NCBI GenBank assembly: GCA_964613805.1
Contig: CAZTJF010000021.1
Location: 1 to 64,000 of the forward strand
Length of the DNA: 64,000 bases
Reading direction: 5' to 3'
Source of the DNA: XYD12-FULL-36-8 sp964613805
GTDB taxonomy: Bacteria; Bacteroidota; Ignavibacteria; Ignavibacteriales; Ignavibacteriaceae
Position 1 is the stretch's first letter. Each line of letters opens with the position of its first letter. Below, one piece after another: positions 29,255 through 37,360 of this stretch. The position numbers and the translations under genes are program-made. The notes below the pieces were generated by a model. That model was not told where the DNA came from. It saw nothing but the letters and a program-made list of their open reading frames with translations, and did not search any database.

Positions 29255-29641
29255 ATGAGAAAAAATATATCTTCCGGTGCACAGTGGGAAAACATTGTCG
29301 GTTATTCAAGAGCTGTCAGAGTTGGAAATGTTATTGAAATTTCAGGAACAGTAGCATCGGATGGAAATGAAGTGGTTGGTAAAAATGATTTGTATCAACA
29401 AACCAAATTTATCTTGAAGAAGATAGAATCTGTCTTGATTGAAGCCGGTGCCGCATTGACCGATGTTGTGCGAACAAGAATTTATGTAACGGACATTACA
29501 AAATGGAGAGAGGCTGCAAAGGCACATCAGGAAATTTTTGGCAATATAAAACCAGCCACTTCAATGATTGAGGTTAGTTCGCTAATTTCACCTGAATATC
29601 TTGTTGAGGTAGAAGCAACTGCAATTTTAGAAACGAAGTAA
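29255..29641 (+). CDS. RidA family deaminase (YjgF/YER057c/UK114)
   Basis: 128 residues from the ATG at 29255; a TTG lies directly in front. The family forms trimers, and RidA proper hydrolyses reactive enamine/imine intermediates. Seen here: GNVIEISGTVASDGNE, VVRTRIYVTDITKW and the C-terminal SPEYLVEVEATAIL block. The Arg in VRTRIYV is consistent with the RidA subgroup active site. It stands 68 bases after ftsK and 20 bases before the VOC gene. Confidence 0.88.
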   Translation: MRKNISSGAQWENIVGYSRAVRVGNVIEISGTVASDGNEVVGKNDLYQQTKFILKKIESVLIEAGAALTDVVRTRIYVTDITKWREAAKAHQEIFGNIKPATSMIEVSSLISPEYLVEVEATAILETK

Positions 29642-29661
29642 ATTAATCAAGGAAAACCCGA

Positions 29662-30156
29662 TTGGAATTTAAAACTCATCCAAAAACAAAAATTGGACAC
29701 ATTCATTTAACTGTTTCAAATCTTGAAAACTCTCTAAAATTTTATCGTGATATTTTAGGATTTGAAATAACTCAATACTACGGCGATCAAGCAGTATTTC
29801 TTTCTGCCGGCGGTTATCATCATCATATTGGATTGAACACATGGGCAGGCGATGGTGCAACTCCACCACCATCCGGTCATACCGGATTATATCACTTTGC
29901 CATTCTTTATCCTAGCAGAAAAGAATTAGCGAGAGTTTTGAGAAGACTTTACGAAGTAAATTATAAGATTGACGGGGCTTCCGATCATGGTGTTTCCGAA
30001 TCAATATATATTTCAGATCCGGATGGAAATGGTATAGAGCTTTATTCAGATCGCCGGGAGGAAAATTGGCCGATTAATGCTAATGGACATTTAGAGATGA
30101 CAACAAAACCTTTAGATGTTATTGCCCTGCTCTCAGAGCTTGACGAAGAAAATTGA
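29662..30156 (+). CDS. VOC superfamily protein (extradiol dioxygenase/glyoxalase fold)
   Basis: 164 residues with one visible VOC unit pair. IGHIHLTVSNLENSLKFYRD supplies a first metal ligand (His13 or His15), LYHFAIL a second (His78) and GIELYSD a third (Glu126). The set resembles catechol-2,3-dioxygenase-like proteins, but the substrate is not known. The start is TTG at 29662 with AAGGAA about 8-9 bases upstream. It is probably cotranscribed with the RidA gene. Confidence 0.82.
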   Translation: MEFKTHPKTKIGHIHLTVSNLENSLKFYRDILGFEITQYYGDQAVFLSAGGYHHHIGLNTWAGDGATPPPSGHTGLYHFAILYPSRKELARVLRRLYEVNYKIDGASDHGVSESIYISDPDGNGIELYSDRREENWPINANGHLEMTTKPLDVIALLSELDEEN

Positions 30157-30189
30157 TTCTATAATAGTAAAACTTAATTAGATGTCATT

Positions 30190-32664
30190 ATGAAAACAAA
30201 AAACCACTCCATTTTTTTTACAGATAAAGAGGAGAGCAGCAGCTTTTCATTATCCAATCAATTTGCCGAGCATCTCGAATTTGATTTAGTGCGCGATAAA
30301 ATTACTGCAACGCCGGAAGATGCATATCATTCGTTGTCAATGTCTATTAGAGATCGCCTTGTCCGCCGATGGATACGAACCCAGCAAAGATATAAAGAAG
30401 AAGATGTTAAAAGAGTTTATTATCTGTCGTTAGAATTTTTAATGGGGCGGCTTCTTGGCAATGCACTTATCAATATGAATTTTTATGATGAGTGTTATAA
30501 CATTTTGAGAGAAGATGGCTACAGTCTTGAGAATATTAGAGATCAAGAACAGGAAATGGCGCTTGGAAATGGTGGTCTTGGAAGATTAGCAGCATGCTAC
30601 CTTGACTCGATGGCAACACTTGAGCTGCCTGCTTTCGGATACGGAATCAGATACGAATACGGAATCTTTGAGCAGGATATAATTAACGGCTATCAAGTTG
30701 AAAGGGCAGATAACTGGCTTAAGCTTGGCAATCCTTGGGAAATTATGAGACGCAATCTCATCTTCAAGGTGAAGTTTTACGGCAGAGTAATTCAAGACAG
30801 CAATAATCCCCTCAAGTTCAATTGGGTTGATACACAAGATGTGAATGCCCTTGCATATGATATTCCTATACCGGGCTATGGAACAGAGACTGTAAATAAC
30901 CTCCGTCTATGGGAAGCTAAGGCAACTAGTTCATTCAATTTCCAGGATTTTAATATTGGAAATTATGTGGCTGCGGTTGCAGAAAAAACAGATTCGGAAA
31001 CAATATCTAAAGTTTTATATCCCAACGATACAATAGATAAAGGGAAATTTTTAAGATTAAAGCAGCAGTATTTTTTCGTTTCGGCAACTTTGCAAGACAT
31101 CATTAGAAAATATAAAATCAATCATAAAACATTTAATGAGTTCGCCGAGAAAACGGCCATTCAATTAAATGACACCCATCCCGTGATTGCAATCCCAGAT
31201 TTAATGCGAATCTTAATTGATGAAGAGGGATTAGAGTGGCATGAGGCCTGGGAAATAACAACTAAGACATTCTCATATACTAACCACACAGTTGTTCCTG
31301 AGGCGCTTGAAGAATGGTCCGAATCTATTATGGGAGAATTGCTTCCAAGGCATCTGCAGATTATTTATGAAATCAACCGCAGATTTATAGAGCATGTGCG
31401 TGAGTTTTACACCACAGATATTTCGATTCTCTCAAAGCTTTCAATTATTCGTGATCACCCGGATAAAAAAATACGAATGTCCAATCTTGCAATAGTTGGC
31501 AGTCATACAGTTAATGGTGTCGCCGAACTTCACACCGATATTCTTAAGAAAACAATCTTCTTTCATTTTCATAAAATATTTCCTAAAAAATTTATAAACG
31601 TAACAAATGGTATAACACCAAGACGATGGTTAAAAACTGCGAATCCACTGCTTTCCGGACTTATAACAGAAAAAATAGGAGATAAATGGATAAAAAAACT
31701 TGACGATCTGCAAAAGATTGAAAGGTTTATCAATGACAAGGAGTTTTTAGAAAATTGGCGCGGATCAAAATGGCTAAATAAAAAAATACTCATTAACTTC
31801 ATCGAAAAAGATTATGGAATAAAAATAAATCCCGAATCAATGTTTGATGTTCATGTAAAAAGATTTCACGAGTACAAACGGCAATTGCTAAATGTGCTTC
31901 ACATTATCACTCTTTACAACAGAATAAAAGACAATCCGAAAAAAGATTTTGTGCCGCGCACAATTATTTTCAGCGGCAAAGCTGCACCCGCATATCTTGC
32001 GGCAAAGCTAATCATTAAACTGATTAACTCTGTTGCCGATGTGGTGAACAATGATAAGGTCGTTGGCGATAAGCTAAAAGTTGTTTTCATAAAAAATTAT
32101 TCGGTTTCACTTGCCGAAAAAATTATTCCCGCATCTGAACTTTCAGAACAAATTTCAACCGCAGGATTTGAAGCATCTGGTACAGGCAATATGAAATTTG
32201 CATTGAACGGTGCTCTCACAATTGGCACTATGGACGGCGCTAACATTGAAATTAGAGAAGAAGTTGGAGAGGATAATATTTTCATTTTCGGCTTGCTTGC
32301 AGATGAAGTGCTGAAATTAAAAAATAATGTTTACCATCCAAGAGATTTTTATGAGAAAGATGCTGAGTTGAAAAGAGTGATTGATATGATTGCTTCTGAT
32401 TACTTCAATAGAAAAGAACCGGGTTTGTTCGGATCAATCGTTGATTCATTGTTAAATGTGGACTACTATTGTCTCTTAGCAGATTATCGTTCATACATTG
32501 ACACCCAAGAAAAAGTAAATGAACTTTACAATGATTTAGACAAATGGACACAGAAATCTATTTTGAATGTCGCGAGAATCGGGAAATTCTCAAGCGACCG
32601 TTCAGTTCAAGAGTATGCTAAAAATATTTGGAAAGTTAAACCAATAAAATTAAAGATAGAGTAA
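30190..32664 (+). CDS. glgP: glycogen/starch phosphorylase
   Basis: 824 residues, full length for the GT35 family. It releases glucose 1-phosphate from alpha-1,4-glucans. Diagnostic blocks: NGGLGRLAACYLDSMA near residue 130, QLNDTHPVIAIPDLMR, NVTNGITPRRWL, VKRFHEYKRQLLN and the PLP-binding lysine, Lys669, in EASGTGNMKFALNG. It is the last gene of the co-directional block and is followed by a clear hairpin terminator. No other glycogen genes are in the window. Confidence 0.95.
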   Translation: MKTKNHSIFFTDKEESSSFSLSNQFAEHLEFDLVRDKITATPEDAYHSLSMSIRDRLVRRWIRTQQRYKEEDVKRVYYLSLEFLMGRLLGNALINMNFYDECYNILREDGYSLENIRDQEQEMALGNGGLGRLAACYLDSMATLELPAFGYGIRYEYGIFEQDIINGYQVERADNWLKLGNPWEIMRRNLIFKVKFYGRVIQDSNNPLKFNWVDTQDVNALAYDIPIPGYGTETVNNLRLWEAKATSSFNFQDFNIGNYVAAVAEKTDSETISKVLYPNDTIDKGKFLRLKQQYFFVSATLQDIIRKYKINHKTFNEFAEKTAIQLNDTHPVIAIPDLMRILIDEEGLEWHEAWEITTKTFSYTNHTVVPEALEEWSESIMGELLPRHLQIIYEINRRFIEHVREFYTTDISILSKLSIIRDHPDKKIRMSNLAIVGSHTVNGVAELHTDILKKTIFFHFHKIFPKKFINVTNGITPRRWLKTANPLLSGLITEKIGDKWIKKLDDLQKIERFINDKEFLENWRGSKWLNKKILINFIEKDYGIKINPESMFDVHVKRFHEYKRQLLNVLHIITLYNRIKDNPKKDFVPRTIIFSGKAAPAYLAAKLIIKLINSVADVVNNDKVVGDKLKVVFIKNYSVSLAEKIIPASELSEQISTAGFEASGTGNMKFALNGALTIGTMDGANIEIREEVGEDNIFIFGLLADEVLKLKNNVYHPRDFYEKDAELKRVIDMIASDYFNRKEPGLFGSIVDSLLNVDYYCLLADYRSYIDTQEKVNELYNDLDKWTQKSILNVARIGKFSSDRSVQEYAKNIWKVKPIKLKIE

Positions 32665-32691
32665 CTTCTCCCTCCTTTTATCCTCATTATC

Positions 32692-32727
32692 ACCACGATA
32701 ACGTAGAGGCGGTTTATCGTGGTTTTA
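32692..32727 (+). terminator. intrinsic terminator of glgP
   Basis: Perfect 10-bp stem ACCACGATAA (32692-32701) / TTATCGTGGT (32714-32723) with a 12-base loop, followed by TTTT. It lies 27 bases after the glgP stop codon. Confidence 0.75.
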
Positions 32728-32737
32728 GCCCCGCTTT

Positions 32738-32770
32738 GGTTAAAAAATTGAAATCTCCTATTTTTTAACC
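32738..32770. repeat. 11-bp inverted repeat before the ORF6N gene
   Basis: GGTTAAAAAAT (32738-32748) and ATTTTTTAACC (32760-32770) are perfect inverted copies around an 11-base loop. The right arm ends 23 bases before the ORF6N start codon. It could be an operator, or a back-up terminator for glgP since the right arm contains T6. Confidence 0.5.
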
Positions 32771-32793
32771 ACTTTATTATAACATTATAAACA

Positions 32794-33312
32794 ATGAGTA
32801 AAAACGAACAATTAATCCCCATTGAAAGAATTTCTTCAAAGATATATTTAATCCGTAGTGAAAAGGTCTTGTTAGACGTAGATTTGGCAAAACTCTACGG
32901 TGTTCAAACAAAACATCTTATTCAGGCTGTTAAGCGGAACATCGGTCGCTTTCCGGAAGATTTCATGTTTCAACTTTCAAAAGAAGAGTTTATTAATATG
33001 AGGTCACAAATTGTGACCTCAAGTTGGGGAGGACGAAGATATTCTCCCTTCGCATTCACAGAACAAGGCGTTGCTATGCTTTCATCAGTATTAAACAGTA
33101 AGCGAGCTATTAATGTTAACATCGCAATTATGCGGGCGTTTGTAAAGATGCGCAAAATTTTAGAAAGTAACGAATCTCTCGCTAAGAAGTTGAAGCAGCT
33201 TGAAAAAGAGACCAAAGAAAAATTTGCAGAACACCAGCAGCAGATAAGTTTGATTTTTGAGACAACCTGTCCGCCGAAGTATTCATACGTAGGTGGATCA
33301 AAGAGCTTGTGA
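32794..33312 (+). CDS. ORF6N domain protein, C-terminus frameshifted by a palindrome insertion
   Basis: 172 residues as read. The ORF6N DNA-binding-type domain is intact (IYLIRSEKVLLDVDLAKLYG, RFPEDFMFQLSKEE, FAFTEQGVAMLSSVLNS), followed by a helical coiled region. After IFET (33262) the frame runs into an unrelated tail and stops at 33312. In another frame the sequence reads IKELVTEKEKPKRRIGF and stops at 33348-33350, which is the ending I expect for this family. The two parts are separated by a 32-base imperfect palindrome (33265-33296) whose length is not a multiple of three. ORF6N proteins are common in phage and mobile DNA, and their role is not well known. The truncated product may still work, since only the tail is lost. 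Confidence 0.82.
   Translation: MSKNEQLIPIERISSKIYLIRSEKVLLDVDLAKLYGVQTKHLIQAVKRNIGRFPEDFMFQLSKEEFINMRSQIVTSSWGGRRYSPFAFTEQGVAMLSSVLNSKRAINVNIAIMRAFVKMRKILESNESLAKKLKQLEKETKEKFAEHQQQISLIFETTCPPKYSYVGGSKSL
33265..33296 (+). repeat. 32-base palindromic insertion in the ORF6N gene
   Basis: The segment starts ACCTGTCCGCCGAAG and ends TACGTAGGTGG. GTAT/ATAC pair perfectly at the centre and the outer TGTCCGCC/GGTGGATCA arms pair imperfectly. Removing 32 bases joins codons for IFET directly to IKELVTEKEK and restores one frame. Confidence 0.65.
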
Positions 33313-33364
33313 CCGAAAAGGAAAAACCAAAACGCAGAATTGGATTTTAACCTCTGCTGCTTGT

Positions 33365-34180
33365 ATGAATAAATTTAACATAACACATATTTTAATCTAC
33401 CCCATCAAATCGCTTGGAGGAATTTCGCTTCAATCCGCTAAGGTTGAAGAACGCGGATTGCAGCATGACCGACGCTGGATGCTTGTTGATAAAAATGGGA
33501 TGTTCTTAACTCAAAGAGAATATCCGCAAATGGCTTTACTTCAAGTCAACTTACAGGATGAAACATTAATCGTATCTCATAAATCAAAACCAATTTCCAA
33601 CCTCCAACTTCCTACCTCCGACACCCAACCTCCAACCACCAAATTAGTGGTTAACATTTGGAATGATGTCGTCATTGCTAAAAAGGTTTCCCTTGATGCC
33701 GACTTGTGGTTTTCTGATGCGCTCGGATTTGACTGCCAGCTTGTTAAAATGGAAGATGATTCAGATAGATTCACCGACAAAAAATACACGCTCGAACCAA
33801 AACAAGTAAGCTTTGCCGACGCATATCCCTTTTTAATTATCGGACGAGAATCTCTCAACGAACTAAACCGCAGATTAAAAGATCCGCTTCCGATGAATCG
33901 CTTTCGTCCCAATTTTGTTTTTAGCGGCGGCGAATCATTTATTGAAGATACATGGAAAGATTTTATGATCGGCGATTTGAAATTCCGTGCAGTAAAACCA
34001 TGCTCACGATGCGTCGTAACAACAGTTAACCAAACCACTGCCGAAAAAGGGAGCGAACCGCTTGAAACTCTTGCTAAGTTTAGAAAAGTCGGAAATAAAG
34101 TTATGTTTGGAATGAATGTGGTGGGATTGGGAACTGGGATTGTGGAAGTTGGGAATCGGGTTGTGCCGTTGGATGGCTGA
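33365..34180 (+). CDS. MOSC domain protein (molybdenum cofactor sulfurase C-terminal type)
   Basis: 271 residues from the ATG at 33365 (MNKFNITHILIYPIKSL). The MOSC N-terminal barrel (about 1-85) has YPIKSLGG and DRRWMLVD. The MOSC domain (about 130-271) has FADAYPFLIIGRESLNELN, NRFRPNFVFSGG and the cysteine-bearing PCSRCVVTTVNQ expected at the sulfur or Mo-cofactor site. Relatives such as YcbX and mARC reduce N-hydroxylated compounds. Two parts look repeat-derived: residues about 78-92 (SNLQLPTSDTQPPTT) come from a heptamer array, and the last 20 residues overlap a second array. Confidence 0.85.
   Translation: MNKFNITHILIYPIKSLGGISLQSAKVEERGLQHDRRWMLVDKNGMFLTQREYPQMALLQVNLQDETLIVSHKSKPISNLQLPTSDTQPPTTKLVVNIWNDVVIAKKVSLDADLWFSDALGFDCQLVKMEDDSDRFTDKKYTLEPKQVSFADAYPFLIIGRESLNELNRRLKDPLPMNRFRPNFVFSGGESFIEDTWKDFMIGDLKFRAVKPCSRCVVTTVNQTTAEKGSEPLETLAKFRKVGNKVMFGMNVVGLGTGIVEVGNRVVPLDG
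33597..33640 (+). repeat. in-frame heptamer array inside the MOSC gene
   Basis: Six consecutive 7-base units (CCAACCT, CCAACTT, CCTACCT, CCGACAC, CCAACCT, CCAACCA) plus CC. Six units are 42 bases, a multiple of three, so the frame is kept. Confidence 0.75.
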
Positions 34181-34234
34181 TGCTGGATTTTGGAAGCAAG
34201 GTACTGGGTGCTGGATACCTGATACCAGATGGAA
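34125..34234 (+). repeat. degenerate heptamer array spanning the end of the MOSC gene
   Basis: 34125-34166 reads in 7-base steps with GG at the end of each unit (GATTGGG, AACTGGG, ATTGTGG, AAGTTGG, GAATCGG). From 34179 eight further units run in strict phase (GATGCTG, GATTTTG, GAAGCAA, GGTACTG, GGTGCTG, GATACCT, GATACCA, GATGGAA). The MOSC stop codon lies inside the transition. Confidence 0.7.
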
Positions 34235-34269
34235 TACCATACCACATTAAAAAAATAGATTCGTCATGC

Positions 34270-34322
34270 ATATTTGAATTCATTCATCTATTCAATCATT
34301 CAACCACACAAATCATTCAATG
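34270..34322. repeat. ATTCAATC-type octamer repeat
   Basis: Low-complexity run of ATTCAATC-like units (ATTCAATC, ATTCAACC, ATTCAATG) in the gap between the MOSC and MFS genes. Short relatives occur just upstream of the genes at 42539 and 56916. Confidence 0.45.
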
Positions 34323-34409
34323 GATATTTACACTTTTATTCAAAACATTTCCTAATTTTTAATGTAAACAATTAACCCTTAATCAATTTTCAGAAAGACA
34401 AATCATCAC

Positions 34410-35603
34410 TTGAATCCATGGTCTGGTGTTAAAGGACTTCCGCACAATATGTGGGTATTATTTTACACCACATTGATTAACCGATCCGGCACAATGGTTA
34501 TTCCATTTCTTGTGCTTTACCTTACGCAAAAAATAGGAGTATCAGCATCCGAAGCCGGCACGGCATTGCTGGTTTATGGAACAGGTGCTTTTATATCCTC
34601 GCCGATTACTGGAAAACTTGCAGATAAAATAGGTTCACTTACAGTAATGATAATTTCCCTTGTTAGCACAAGCATAGTGATATTCATTTACGGATTTTTA
34701 ACCAACTATTATTTAATACTCGCTTTCTCTTTCGTCTTTGCTGTGCTGAACGAAGCTTACCGTCCGGCAAATCTTTCTTTAATATCAGAAATATCCACAC
34801 CGGCACAACGAAGAATTTCCATTGCACTTAACCGGCTTGGAATTAATATCGGCATGAGCATTGGTCCTGTGATCGGCGGATTCATCATTCTTTTAGACTA
34901 TCACTTTTTGTTCTATTTAAATGCAGTTGCATCTTTAGCCGCCGGATTATATTTATCGTTTGCTTCGTGGAGGTCTGACGACAAAAGTGAAACAGTAAGC
35001 GAAGCTTCCTCACATCATACGAAGTTGAATTCCTCTGTACTTCGCGACAGGAACTTCCTTTTCTTCTTGCTAGCTATAACCCCCGTGCAGCTTGTGTTCT
35101 TTCAGCATATTGGCGGGCTGCCGCTTTATATTGTTGATGATTTGAAGTACTCAACTGCGGCGTTCGGACTTTTAACTGCAATAAATACCGTGCTTATTAT
35201 TATTGCCGAAGTTCCGCTGAACAACATGATGGCAAACATAGCTTATGGAAGATCCATTATTATTGGGGCAGTGCTTGCGGCCGTTGGTTTTGGTGCATTG
35301 GCTGTTGCAAGAGATATTGTTCCGTTAGTCATTTCAATAATTATATGGACGGTTGGTGAAATGATTTTCTTTCCTGTTACTGCATCTTATGCTTCGGAAA
35401 TTGCGCCGCCGAATAAACGCGGCGAGTACATGGGCTATTACCAAATGACATTCAGCTTTGCGTTTTCTGCGGGACCGTGGCTCGGCACTGTTGTGTACCA
35501 AAATTACGGTTCGGTTATTTTGTGGAGCGGGGCTTTAGTTATGGGATTGGTAACTGCAGTACTTATGTTGTTTGTGAGCGAAAGACAGAGTGGTGAGGTC
35601 TGA
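34410..35603 (+). CDS. MFS transporter
   Basis: 397 residues with about 12 hydrophobic segments, a major facilitator of the drug or sugar efflux type. The first helix follows NPWSGVKGLPHNMWVLFY, a start typical of this subgroup, which supports the TTG start at 34410. The alternative ATG at 34449 would cut into the first helix. The loop motif GKLADKIG (motif A-like, about residues 71-78) lies between helices 2 and 3. The substrate is unknown. A diverged copy of only its last 45 codons exists at 36984-37127. Confidence 0.88.
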   Translation: MNPWSGVKGLPHNMWVLFYTTLINRSGTMVIPFLVLYLTQKIGVSASEAGTALLVYGTGAFISSPITGKLADKIGSLTVMIISLVSTSIVIFIYGFLTNYYLILAFSFVFAVLNEAYRPANLSLISEISTPAQRRISIALNRLGINIGMSIGPVIGGFIILLDYHFLFYLNAVASLAAGLYLSFASWRSDDKSETVSEASSHHTKLNSSVLRDRNFLFFLLAITPVQLVFFQHIGGLPLYIVDDLKYSTAAFGLLTAINTVLIIIAEVPLNNMMANIAYGRSIIIGAVLAAVGFGALAVARDIVPLVISIIIWTVGEMIFFPVTASYASEIAPPNKRGEYMGYYQMTFSFAFSAGPWLGTVVYQNYGSVILWSGALVMGLVTAVLMLFVSERQSGEV

Positions 35604-35622
35604 ATTAGTATAGTATCAAATA

Positions 35623-35652
35623 TCTTTAACTCAAGCGCGGTTAAGTTTTTTT
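35623..35652 (+). terminator. possible weak terminator after the MFS gene
   Basis: CTTTAAC and GTTAAG arms with one bulged base flank a GC-containing loop and are followed by T7 (35646-35652). The stem is short and AT-rich, so confidence is low. Confidence 0.35.
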
Positions 35653-35711
35653 GCTGAAAGACAATACCCCGTCAATTTTCCACCTGTGTTTATTTGACAA
35701 ACCAAAAAATA

Positions 35712-35747
35712 TTACGTAAGTTACGTTACGTAAATAACGTAACGTAA
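35712..35747. promoter_or_regulatory. clustered TTACGTAA palindromes before the ATPase gene
   Basis: TTACGTAA (35712-35719) is followed by a perfect 10-bp inverted repeat: TTACGTTACG (35721-35730), a 7-base spacer, CGTAACGTAA (35738-35747). The ATG of the ATPase is three bases further on, with no Shine-Dalgarno. This has the form of an operator or of a site recognised by a DNA-acting protein. Confidence 0.65.
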
Positions 35748-35750
35748 AAT

Positions 35751-36878
35751 ATGAAACCAGATAATCCATTTTTAGTAACAGGATATTATTCTCCCGAATA
35801 TTTTTGCAACAGGGAAAAAGAAACCGAACGAGTAATTCGTGCTTTAGCTAACGGAAGGAATATTACTATTTTCTCAATCCGGCGGCTTGGCAAGACAGGG
35901 CTTATCGAACATGTATTTGAAAAGCTTAAGTCACATAAAACGAAATATCTTTTTTATGTGGATATTCTATCAACTACAAATCTAAGCAGCTTCATCAATT
36001 TACTTGCATCTGCTGTGCTGGGTAAGTTAGAATCAAAACCTGAAAAGTTTATTAAAAAAATCGGAGAGATTTTTAGCGGTATAAGGCCTGTAATCACTTT
36101 TGATCCAACCACCGGAACTCCATCGCTGCAAATCAATATTCAATCCGTTGAAGATGCTGACCGGTCTTTACAATCAATATTCACTTATTTAAAAGAAAGT
36201 AAAAAGAGAATTGTTGTTGCAATAGATGAATTCCAACAGATTACAAATTATCCCGAAAAGAATGTTGAGGCGGTTCTTCGAACAAACATACAGCGCGCCG
36301 TGGGTGTTAATTTCATTTTCTCTGGAAGCCAAAAGCATATTCTGCTGTCTATTTTCAGTCAATACGGAAATCCATTCTATCAAAGCACAGAGATGATGCA
36401 GCTTGAACGTATGCCTGAACAAGAGTACGCCAAATTTATCATGTCTATGTTTGAAAAAGGAAAGAAAAAAATCTCAAACACAACAGCGGCTAAGATTTTA
36501 GAGATATGCCGGCGGCATACATACTATGTACAGTTTTTATGCAACCGACTTTATGGCTTAAAAGACAGCGCAATTACAGAAACTCTCGTAAGAAACACTC
36601 TTGAAAGCACACTTAAAGAAAACGAACCGGTGTACATTAATTACAGGAACTTGCTTACGGAATACCAATGGAAGGTTTTAATGGCTATTGCTGTTGAGGG
36701 GAATGCGAAACTTATCACTTCAAAAGATTTTATTGCCAAACATAATCTCGGGACGCCAAGCTCGGTACACACAGCAGTGAGAGCGTTACTGAGCAAAGAA
36801 ATGATCTACAAAGAACAGAATGACTATTTCGTGTATGATGTTTTCCTGGAAAGATGGCTCGAAAAAATAGCTGTGTGA
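35751..36878 (+). CDS. AAA-type ATPase of the archaeal-ATPase/STAND-like family
   Basis: 375 residues. N-terminal NPFLVTGYYSPEYFCNREKE is followed by a Walker A of form SIRRLGKTGL (Lys48, Thr49) and Walker B VVAIDEFQQ near residue 154. Sensor-like IFSGSQKH comes next, and a winged-helix-like C-terminal region (about 285-375, WKVLMAIAVEG, LGTPSSVHTAVRALLSK). This family occurs in variable copy number in archaea and some bacteria and is often linked to mobile or stress loci. Its function is unproven. It sits between an intact MFS gene and the 3' remnant of another MFS gene, so it probably arrived by insertion. Confidence 0.85.
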   Translation: MKPDNPFLVTGYYSPEYFCNREKETERVIRALANGRNITIFSIRRLGKTGLIEHVFEKLKSHKTKYLFYVDILSTTNLSSFINLLASAVLGKLESKPEKFIKKIGEIFSGIRPVITFDPTTGTPSLQINIQSVEDADRSLQSIFTYLKESKKRIVVAIDEFQQITNYPEKNVEAVLRTNIQRAVGVNFIFSGSQKHILLSIFSQYGNPFYQSTEMMQLERMPEQEYAKFIMSMFEKGKKKISNTTAAKILEICRRHTYYVQFLCNRLYGLKDSAITETLVRNTLESTLKENEPVYINYRNLLTEYQWKVLMAIAVEGNAKLITSKDFIAKHNLGTPSSVHTAVRALLSKEMIYKEQNDYFVYDVFLERWLEKIAV

Positions 36879-36983
36879 ATACGTTAACTGAAGCATAGTC
36901 CAATAATGCTTTTACCGATGTGAATATTTTTCTAATTGATTTTTTCCGTAAGAAAAATATGACTGCCAGGTGTTCTTAAGTTT

Positions 36984-37127
36984 ATGTTACCTGCAAGTCC
37001 GTGGCTCGGCACGCTTGTTTACCGACATTACGGCTCAGTAATTTTGTGGAGCGGAGCTTTGGTTATGGGATTGGTAACAGCGATACTTATGTTGTTCGTA
37101 AAGGAAAAACAAAATGAAGTTAATTGA
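36984..37127 (+). pseudogene. 3' remnant of a second MFS transporter gene
   Basis: The frame from 36984 gives 47 residues (MLPASPWLGTLVYRHYGSV...). These match the last 45 residues of the MFS protein at 34410 at about 80 percent by eye, including ILWSGALVMGLVTA, and stop at the equivalent place. Similarity at DNA level begins near 36991. It is a diverged paralog end, not a fresh copy, and its 5' part is missing. Confidence 0.85.
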
Positions 37128-37290
37128 TTCGGTTCTGTCACGGAGCCGGCCCCGAAGTGTCGCATAGGCATCAATCTAAGGTGAAGGAAAAATCTTATTT
37201 AGAAAAAATATCACAGCAAATTTAATCTGAATGCAGGGAAAGTTTTATAAAGCCAAAATTTAAAAATGCTAAGTAATGATTGCTAATAAG

Positions 37291-37313
37291 TCTCTCCCTT
37301 CTCAAGGGAGAGA
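37291..37313 (-). repeat. REP-like hairpin
   Basis: TCTCTCCCTT (37291-37300), loop CTC, AAGGGAGAGA (37304-37313), a perfect 10-bp stem. With its flank AGAACTCTCTCTAAT on the minus strand it matches the REP at 37361 in inverse orientation. Confidence 0.7.
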
Positions 37314-37360
37314 TTAGAGAGAGTTCTGTGATATATATAAAATCAGCGAACTCATCCCAA

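Noticed and set aside
33577..34245. 222-codon open frame on the minus strand opposite the MOSC gene
   Set aside because: It runs across the antisense of a well-supported gene and of heptamer repeats. It has no recognisable domain and is Ser/Pro-rich as expected from the repeat.
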